DNA of 64,000 nucleotides, taken from NCBI RefSeq assembly GCF_022170825.1, contig NZ_CP081878.1, positions 832,001 to 896,000 on the forward strand. The letters are read 5' to 3'. The notes beneath the pieces were generated by a model. It was given only the letters and a program-made list of their open reading frames with translations, did no database searches and was not told the origin of the DNA. A program made the position numbers and the translations under genes. The DNA is from Exiguobacterium acetylicum (GTDB taxonomy: Bacteria; Bacillota; Bacilli; Exiguobacteriales; Exiguobacteriaceae). This document shows positions 58,646 to 64,000 of the stretch, one piece after another (position 1 is the stretch's first letter; each line of letters begins with the position of its first letter).

Positions 58646-58987
58646 ATGCGTAATCCATTAGTACCGTTCGCGGCGATCGCAGTCATCGCCATCATCGCTA
58701 TGATTTCATTGTCTTACTTTGGGGTCGATCAGGTGAAGGAAGCTCGTAAAGGGCCGTCAACTGCAGAAATGAAGCCAGAAGACTTGTTTGCATCTAAAGG
58801 ATGTACAGGATGTCACGGCGGAAACTTAGAAGGCGGAACAGGTCCGAACTTAACAAAGATCGGTGCGAAGCTGAAAGAAGAAGAAATTAAAGACATCGCA
58901 ATGAACGGTAAAGGGCAAATGCCTGGCGGTCTTGCGAATGATGAAGAAGCAGCTGTTCTAGCCAAATGGTTAGCTGCTAAGAAATAA
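58646..58987 (+). CDS. cccA: Membrane-anchored cytochrome c (CccA-like)
   Basis: Small c-type cytochrome of 113 residues. One N-terminal helix (about 7-28) anchors it on the outside. The heme site CTGCH (GCTGCHGGNLEGGTGPNL) and the axial Met in KGQMPGG are present. B. subtilis CccA (cytochrome c-550) lies in the same place after sigA. ATG 58646 is chosen, with GGGGGG about 8 bases upstream. It would carry electrons to a cytochrome c oxidase. It has its own terminator. Confidence 0.92.
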   Translation: MRNPLVPFAAIAVIAIIAMISLSYFGVDQVKEARKGPSTAEMKPEDLFASKGCTGCHGGNLEGGTGPNLTKIGAKLKEEEIKDIAMNGKGQMPGGLANDEEAAVLAKWLAAKK

Positions 58988-58996
58988 GAACAAGGG

Positions 58997-59028
58997 CATC
59001 TATCTCGCTACGAGATGGATGTTTTTTT
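58997..59028 (+). terminator. Terminator of cccA
   Basis: CATCTATCTCG at 58997-59007 pairs with CGAGATGGATG at 59011-59021 with one G-T pair, followed by seven T. Confidence 0.87.
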
Positions 59029-59107
59029 GTGGTGTACGGTATCTTTTTTATCGTAAATCCGCTATTTTTAAAAGAGAGTTTTTCGGAAAATAGGAAGGAT
59101 GAAGATG

Positions 59108-59824
59108 ATGCAAATGAACGTCGTATTGGATCAACGACTCCAAAAAGTCGTGTCGTATATTCCACAAGGAGCCATCCTCGCAGATATTGGATCAGATCAT
59201 GCATTCGTACCGTGTTTTTGTATTCAACAAAATAAAGTTGAACGCGCGATTGCAGGGGAAGTCAATGAAGGACCGATGGAAGCAGCAAAAGGGCAAGTGG
59301 CGCTTGTAGGACTTGAGTCACAAATCGATGTCCGTCTCGGAAGTGGATTATCTGTCTTAAATCCGGGCGAAGCTACAGCGATTACGATTGCAGGGATGGG
59401 AGGAACACTGATTGCTTCAATTCTTGAAGAAGGCAAAGATCGACTGTCAGGAGAGGAACGATTGATTCTTCAACCAAATGTTGATGCAGTTGATGTTCGG
59501 AACTGGTTGCTTGCAAACTCGTATGCGTTGTTATCAGAAGCAATCGTTGAGGAGAATGGAAAGATTTACGAGATCCTCGTTGCGGAACGTGGAGAAGAAA
59601 CACTATATTCAGAGGACGATATAACACGTCGATGGGAGCTATTCTTTGGACCGCAGTTAATGCGGGAACGTGCACCTGAGTTCATCCAAAAATGGCAACT
59701 TGAAAAACAAAAGCGGGAGTATATTTTAGCTCAGATGAAACAAGGACAAGCAACGGAGGTTTTATCTGAAAAAATCGAAGCCATCGAACAATTAATTCAA
59801 AAGATGGAAGAGGTGACGAACTAA
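59108..59824 (+). CDS. trmK: tRNA (adenine(22)-N(1))-methyltransferase TrmK
   Basis: SAM-dependent enzyme of 238 residues that methylates A22 of tRNA. The Rossmann domain has AILADIGSDHAFVPCF, AIAGEVNEGPMEAAK, ITIAGMGGTLIASIL and RLILQPNVDA, all typical of TrmK/YqfN, and a C-terminal helical coiled region follows. Four in-frame ATGs lie close together (59099, 59105, 59108, 59114). I chose 59108 because AGGAAGG ends 9 bases upstream. The stop overlaps the next start by one base. Confidence 0.93.
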   Translation: MQMNVVLDQRLQKVVSYIPQGAILADIGSDHAFVPCFCIQQNKVERAIAGEVNEGPMEAAKGQVALVGLESQIDVRLGSGLSVLNPGEATAITIAGMGGTLIASILEEGKDRLSGEERLILQPNVDAVDVRNWLLANSYALLSEAIVEENGKIYEILVAERGEETLYSEDDITRRWELFFGPQLMRERAPEFIQKWQLEKQKREYILAQMKQGQATEVLSEKIEAIEQLIQKMEEVTN

Positions 59825-60936
59825 TGGCGAATGGTAACTATGTCATTGAGCAGTTTGAAGCATTTGCTCCTAAAAAGTTCGCACTCGAGGGAGATCCGAT
59901 TGGTCTACAAATTGGAACACTGAACAAGGAAATCAAGCGCGTACTTGTGACACTTGATGTCCTGGAGTTTGTCGTCGATGAGGCGATTGAAAAGAAAGTA
60001 GATCTTATCATCGCGCATCATCCACCGATTTTTAGTAAATTAGCGAATGTAACGGATCGTTCCGCGACGGGACGGATTGTCTCAAAATGTATCAAGCACG
60101 ACATTTCCGTTTATGCTGCGCATACGAATCTTGACGTCACACCAGGAGGGGTCAATGACTGGATGGCAGAAGCACTTGGTCTTGAGTCCTGTGAAGTGTT
60201 AGCGCCAACGTTTGAAAATACGCAATATAAATTAAGTGTCTTCGTACCGACTGAAGCTGTAGAACGCGTTTCAACAGCACTTGCACAGGCGGGAGCAGGA
60301 AAAGACGGCGATTATAGTGATTGTCAATTCCATGTCAACGGAACGGGTCAATTCCGACCTTCGACGGACGCGACCCCGTATATTGGAGAAGCAGGACAAC
60401 TGGAGCGTGTTTCGGAAGTTCGGATCGAGACGATCGTGACGGAACTGAATCAGAAACAAGTTATTCGAGCAATGAAACAAGCCCATCCATATGAAGAGGT
60501 CGCGTATGATCTCATTCGTCAAGAACGCGCGGCAGCACCCCTCGGTCTCGGACGGATCGGACGATTGCCGGAAGCGATGACGTTACGGGCATTTGCAGAA
60601 CATGTTCGTAAATCGTTTGGTGTACAGAACTTACGCTTTGTTGGAGATGAAGCGCGGGAAATCAAAAAGGTCGCTGTTCTCGGAGGTGACGGGAATAAGT
60701 ACGTCTCGACTGCTGCTTTTGCTGGAGCAGATGTTCTTGTGACGGGTGATCTTTATTTCCATGTTGCTCATGACGCGATGGCACTCGGGTTAGCTGTCGT
60801 TGACCCAGGACACCATGTCGAATCAGTCATGAAAGAAGGCGTCGTCAACGAATTAAGCAGACGATTCAAAGAGAAGAAGATCGATGTAGAGCTCATCGTC
60901 TCGACCGCCAATACGAATCCATTTCAATTTTTATGA
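59824..60936 (+). CDS. Nif3-like dinuclear metal protein YqfO
   Basis: Nif3/DUF34 family protein of 370 residues. The two metal-binding halves show DLIIAHHPPIF and HTNLDVTPGGVNDWMA near the start and VVDPGHHVESVMKEGVV near the end. A PII/CutA-like insert (about 130-235, with MKQAHPYEEVAYDLI) lies between them. It is annotated as GTP cyclohydrolase 1 type 2 homologue, but its activity is not settled. The start overlaps the trmK stop by one base, as in Bacillus. A strong terminator follows. Confidence 0.92.
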   Translation: MANGNYVIEQFEAFAPKKFALEGDPIGLQIGTLNKEIKRVLVTLDVLEFVVDEAIEKKVDLIIAHHPPIFSKLANVTDRSATGRIVSKCIKHDISVYAAHTNLDVTPGGVNDWMAEALGLESCEVLAPTFENTQYKLSVFVPTEAVERVSTALAQAGAGKDGDYSDCQFHVNGTGQFRPSTDATPYIGEAGQLERVSEVRIETIVTELNQKQVIRAMKQAHPYEEVAYDLIRQERAAAPLGLGRIGRLPEAMTLRAFAEHVRKSFGVQNLRFVGDEAREIKKVAVLGGDGNKYVSTAAFAGADVLVTGDLYFHVAHDAMALGLAVVDPGHHVESVMKEGVVNELSRRFKEKKIDVELIVSTANTNPFQFL

Positions 60937-60952
60937 TATGTGAAGTAGAAAA

Positions 60953-61010
60953 AAGTAAGAATAAAACACCGGACGGCGAAGATTCGCTGTCCGGTGTTTT
61001 ATTCTTACTT
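60953..61010. terminator. Very long bidirectional terminator
   Basis: A perfect 22-bp stem (60953-60974 with 60989-61010), continued by GCGA/TCGC, with A-rich and T-rich arms. It separates yqfO from the convergent ispH. Confidence 0.88.
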
Positions 61011-61024
61011 CTACCATATTCAGA

Positions 61025-61972
61025 TTAAAGAATTTTTACTTTTGGTAAAATCCGTCGTAGTTCAAGGAATGGTGTTTTGTCATGCGTACTAATATCAGCT
61101 GGATCATATTGTTGTAGGAAATCGATGACCTTTTTCGTGATAGGTGTTGGAGTCGATGCACCAGACGTGACACCAACTTGTGTGACACCTTCGAGCCAAG
61201 ACAAGTCGAGTTCTGTTAAATCACCAATTCGATGCGCCGGAGTACCAGCAATATCGAAAGATACTTGTGCCAAACGGTTCGAGTTATTTGAACGCGGATC
61301 ACCGACGACGATGACGAGCTCACAGTCTCCTGCTTGATCGGCAACTGCTTCTTGTCGAACTTGTGTGGCGTTACAGATTTCATTGTGTACTTCAACATGC
61401 GGATATTTTTTACGGACATGTTCCATCAACGCTTGGACGTCCCATTGACTCATCGTCGTCTGGTTCGTGACGATGATTTTCTTGTGAGCAAGCTGAGGTG
61501 GGAGTTCATCGATATCTTCGACTTTTTCAATCAGATGAACGTGTTCTGGTGCTACACCAACAGCTCCCTCGGGTTCCGGGTGTCCGTGTTTACCGACGTA
61601 GATGACTTCATAATCGTCTGCGACGACTTGGCGAATCAAGTCGTGGGTACGTGTCACGTCAGGGCATGTTGCATCGACGACGTGTAAGTTCTTCTCGGCA
61701 GCACGAGCATAAACAGCAGGTGAGATACCATGTGCAGTGAAAATGACCGTTCCTTCTTGAATCGTCTCTAACGCTTCAAGACGATCGGGACCATCAACTG
61801 TAACGACACCCATGTTTTCAAACTCACGCGTAACGTGAGCATTATGGACGATCATCCCTAAAATATGGATCGGGCGTGGCAGGTCTTTATTCAATGCCGC
61901 TTGTTGTGCAAGTTTCATTGCATCGACGACACCGTAACAATAGCCGCGGGGGCTGATTTTTTTTACTAGCAT
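61025..61972 (-). CDS. ispH: 4-hydroxy-3-methylbut-2-enyl diphosphate reductase
   Basis: Last enzyme of the MEP isoprenoid pathway, making IPP and DMAPP; an iron-sulfur enzyme of 315 residues. Cluster cysteines lie in [21 protein letters not shown] and [20 protein letters not shown] and FTAHGISP give active-site His, and the SNNSNRL and SGASTPTP motifs are typical. Its product feeds undecaprenyl phosphate and quinones. It is convergent to the trmK-yqfO pair. Confidence 0.95.
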   Translation of the reverse strand: MLVKKISPRGYCYGVVDAMKLAQQAALNKDLPRPIHILGMIVHNAHVTREFENMGVVTVDGPDRLEALETIQEGTVIFTAHGISPAVYARAAEKNLHVVDATCPDVTRTHDLIRQVVADDYEVIYVGKHGHPEPEGAVGVAPEHVHLIEKVEDIDELPPQLAHKKIIVTNQTTMSQWDVQALMEHVRKKYPHVEVHNEICNATQVRQEAVADQAGDCELVIVVGDPRSNNSNRLAQVSFDIAGTPAHRIGDLTELDLSWLEGVTQVGVTSGASTPTPITKKVIDFLQQYDPADISTHDKTPFLELRRILPKVKIL

Positions 61973-62071
61973 AGTTGTAGATTCTCCCTTTGTGAAAAAG
62001 AATGATTAGTTAGAGTGTACCATTGATTGAAGCTGAATGAAAATAGAGGAGTCTGTTTGAACAACAGAACA

Positions 62072-62080
62072 TGCTATACT
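62072..62080 (+). promoter_or_regulatory. Extended -10 promoter of the histidine kinase gene
   Basis: TGCTATACT is an extended -10 element, 37 bases before the start codon of the sensor kinase. No good -35 box is spaced 17 bases upstream (TCTGTT). Confidence 0.5.
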
Positions 62081-62117
62081 AATGAAGTTGTCAATTATTC
62101 AAAAGGGAGGCGAAGGG

Positions 62118-63881
62118 ATGGAGTCTAAGAAAATGATGCGGTCGTATTTTTTCCAAATTACTGCCGTTTTATTCATCCTGATTTGTCTTGTCATATCAGC
62201 GCTTGCCTTCACTGCGGACCGGGTTACGATTTCCCGGGTCGAACAACAAACAGAGAAACAAAGCGAAAAAAGTGTCGAGGTCTCAGGAAATGCGATTCGC
62301 GACAATATCGGGAATTTGCATGAAGAGATCATGAGCTTGCAGCTGAATGTCAAAAACCCTGAAAAGCTAAAACAAAAAATTGAGGAATCGAACCTGTTAG
62401 ATATTGATACGGGGTTTAAGAGCCTCTTCTATTTTGATCGGAAGACGAAACAAATTACTTGGTTCTCAAGTGATGATCGTCAAATAAAGGACAGTCTCAT
62501 CTTGAAAGATGATGAATTCTTACAAGCATTGACGAGTACGGATTTTCATATGAGCAAGTTGTATACGATGGAATCGGATGCTGTCACTTATATGTTCGTT
62601 CCGGTTCGAGATGGCAATGAGCGAGTAGGTGTCTTTGGTGGTGGATTAAGTGTCATGAATTCAGTCGTCTTTCGGAATTCACTTGAATCATTTGACGATC
62701 AGACCATCGCCTATCTTTTCAATAGCAAAAAAGAACTATTAGCAACATCGAGTAACCTCGTGACGGATCAAGAGCGTGTATTATCGAAAAGTGTCATTGA
62801 ACGTGCTTTTCAGTCGATAGAACCTTCCGAGATTTTTAGTACGAATCAAGATATGTATTATTTTGCGAAAGATTTAAAAGTGACGGATTGGAAGATTCTC
62901 GTTCGAACACCACGAAGCGTCTTTTATGAACCTGTCTATACGACACGACAGCAGTATTTGATCATCGCGGCATTAACACTCGTCCTCAGTTTGATTGTCG
63001 GCTATTTGATGTCGAAGCAGTTGACAGCGCCAATGCTTGAACTTGTGCATAAGATTGAAAAAAGTACCTCCCCTAAACCGATTGTTCTCGAGCGTGCCGG
63101 ATCAAACGAGGTCAAGACACTCGTTGCCGCGTATAACGAGTACGCACAGCGGATGGAAAACGCGCGACTTGAGCAATTGAGTCAACAACAAACGATGTTA
63201 CATCAAGAAAAACTAGCATCACTTGGTCAATTAGCAGCAGGGATTGCTCATGAAATTCGTAATCCATTAACGCCGGTCAAGATGACATTACAGTTATTAG
63301 CAGCAGAAAAAGATCGTGATCCGGAAATGCTGATTCTCGCCTTATCAGAACTTGATCGGGCGAATGGTATGATCCAAACGATGCTTGATTTGTCAAAAGG
63401 CGAAAACAATGCGCTTCAAAAAACGACGATCGACATGAATGATTTAATGAAGAAGCTAACATATATTCTTGAAGCAGAAGCTCATCATTACGAGGCGGAC
63501 TGCAAGATTTATACGCCGTCCTTCATGCCAAAGATTTATGCATCGGAAGAGGGCATCTTGCAGATTTTAGCAAACTGTGTCCGAAATGCCCTTCAAGCTG
63601 TTGCGTTTAAGGGACCAGATGGCATATGTCATCTGCATGTCCACGTCTATCCGGAAGAAGTCGTCTTCATTGTTCAGGATAACGGGGTAGGGATGGACGG
63701 AGACCAGATTGATTACGTCGGTCAAGCGTTTAAGACGTCGAAAGTGGACGGAAATGGTCTTGGACTCTTCATGTCGAAACAAATCGTTCGTGATCATAAA
63801 GGAAAGATGATCTTCGATAGTAAGCCGGGCGTTGGTACGACGATTCAAGTCCACTTACCACGAAAGGAGCAAACGGAATGA
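62118..63881 (+). CDS. Sensor histidine kinase with Cache-like extracellular domain
   Basis: Membrane sensor kinase of 587 residues. TM1 is about residues 10-31, the extracellular domain (32-275) looks like a Cache-type sensor, TM2 is about 279-298, and a HAMP-like linker follows. The HisKA domain has His378 in GIAHEIRNPLTPVKM. The HATPase domain has NCVRNALQAV, DNGVGM and GNGLGLFMSK. Similarity is to Bacillus KinA-E/Kin-type kinases. No response regulator is visible in the window. ATG 62118 follows GGGAGG by 7 bases. The stop overlaps the next gene. Confidence 0.9.
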   Translation: MESKKMMRSYFFQITAVLFILICLVISALAFTADRVTISRVEQQTEKQSEKSVEVSGNAIRDNIGNLHEEIMSLQLNVKNPEKLKQKIEESNLLDIDTGFKSLFYFDRKTKQITWFSSDDRQIKDSLILKDDEFLQALTSTDFHMSKLYTMESDAVTYMFVPVRDGNERVGVFGGGLSVMNSVVFRNSLESFDDQTIAYLFNSKKELLATSSNLVTDQERVLSKSVIERAFQSIEPSEIFSTNQDMYYFAKDLKVTDWKILVRTPRSVFYEPVYTTRQQYLIIAALTLVLSLIVGYLMSKQLTAPMLELVHKIEKSTSPKPIVLERAGSNEVKTLVAAYNEYAQRMENARLEQLSQQQTMLHQEKLASLGQLAAGIAHEIRNPLTPVKMTLQLLAAEKDRDPEMLILALSELDRANGMIQTMLDLSKGENNALQKTTIDMNDLMKKLTYILEAEAHHYEADCKIYTPSFMPKIYASEEGILQILANCVRNALQAVAFKGPDGICHLHVHVYPEEVVFIVQDNGVGMDGDQIDYVGQAFKTSKVDGNGLGLFMSKQIVRDHKGKMIFDSKPGVGTTIQVHLPRKEQTE

Positions 63882-64000
63882 AATTCAATAAGGCTTGGTT
63901 ATTCGTCTTAATTGTCTGGATTTCATCCGTTCTGTTCATCTCCAATCTGTTCGTTAATCCAGACACAAGTCCACGGCGTCATCTTGTTGGTTTTACGATC
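63878..64000 (+). CDS. N-terminus of an exported or membrane-anchored protein (cut by window end)
   Basis: Only 41 residues are present before the edge. A hydrophobic segment (about 6-25, WLFVLIVWISSVLFISNLF) follows a basic start, so it is a signal anchor or signal peptide. The ATG overlaps the kinase stop (ATGA), with GAAAGGAG 8 bases upstream, which implies coupling to the kinase. It may be an extracellular sensing partner of the kinase, but what follows is unseen. Confidence 0.6.
   Translation, partial: MKFNKAWLFVLIVWISSVLFISNLFVNPDTSPRRHLVGFTI

Overview
The window reads as a chromosomal segment of a low-to-moderate GC Gram-positive bacterium of the order Bacillales. Gene content, gene order and the look of the sequence suggest Exiguobacterium or a close relative, but the genus is an inference. 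Both flanks follow the Bacillus subtilis order: hemW-hrcA-grpE-dnaK-dnaJ-prmA-rsmE-mtaB on the left, and rpsU-yqeY-(nfeD)-floA-(yqfB-like)-phoH-pgpH-ybeY-dgkA-cdd-era-recO-glyQS-ccpN-yqfL-dnaG-sigA-cccA-trmK-yqfO on the right. The sporulation genes yqfC and yqfD, which sit between floA and phoH in spore formers, are absent. This fits a non-sporulating relative.

Layout. 1-8.9 kb: end of hemW, a non-coding region rich in inverted repeats, a tiny membrane ORF, then the CIRCE-controlled heat-shock operon running into ribosome and tRNA modification genes. 8.9-41.5 kb: accessory block between mtaB and rpsU, which are near neighbours in B. subtilis. It holds rluF, two tandem RarD-type transporters, deoC, a lipoprotein/chemoreceptor pair behind a SigD-like promoter, an M23 peptidase, an SDR, small membrane proteins, an EIIC-type transporter and an MDR reductase. 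Next comes a large cell-surface polysaccharide locus (22.6-37.0 kb), then a secreted type I pullulanase under an apparent CcpA operator, and a dicarboxylate/amino-acid symporter. 41.7-61 kb: the conserved housekeeping block, including a SigW-type promoter ahead of the NfeD/flotillin operon and a glycine T-box ahead of glyQS. 61-64 kb: ispH on the minus strand, a sensor histidine kinase, and the start of a membrane-anchored or secreted protein cut by the window edge.

The polysaccharide locus is the most coherent accessory system. WecB- and WecC-type enzymes would make UDP-ManNAcA. Three glycosyltransferase ORFs (one bearing two GT domains) would build the chain. A TagG/TagH-type ABC transporter would export it. 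An MBOAT plus DHHW pair would O-acylate it outside, and an LCP enzyme would attach it to the wall. It also encodes a methyltransferase fused to a long coiled coil with a basic tail, and an unrecognised 161-residue protein. By analogy with WbdD-type terminators in ABC-dependent O-antigen systems, the methyltransferase could cap and measure the glycan. That idea is inference. No tRNA, rRNA, CRISPR array, prophage or insertion sequence was seen.
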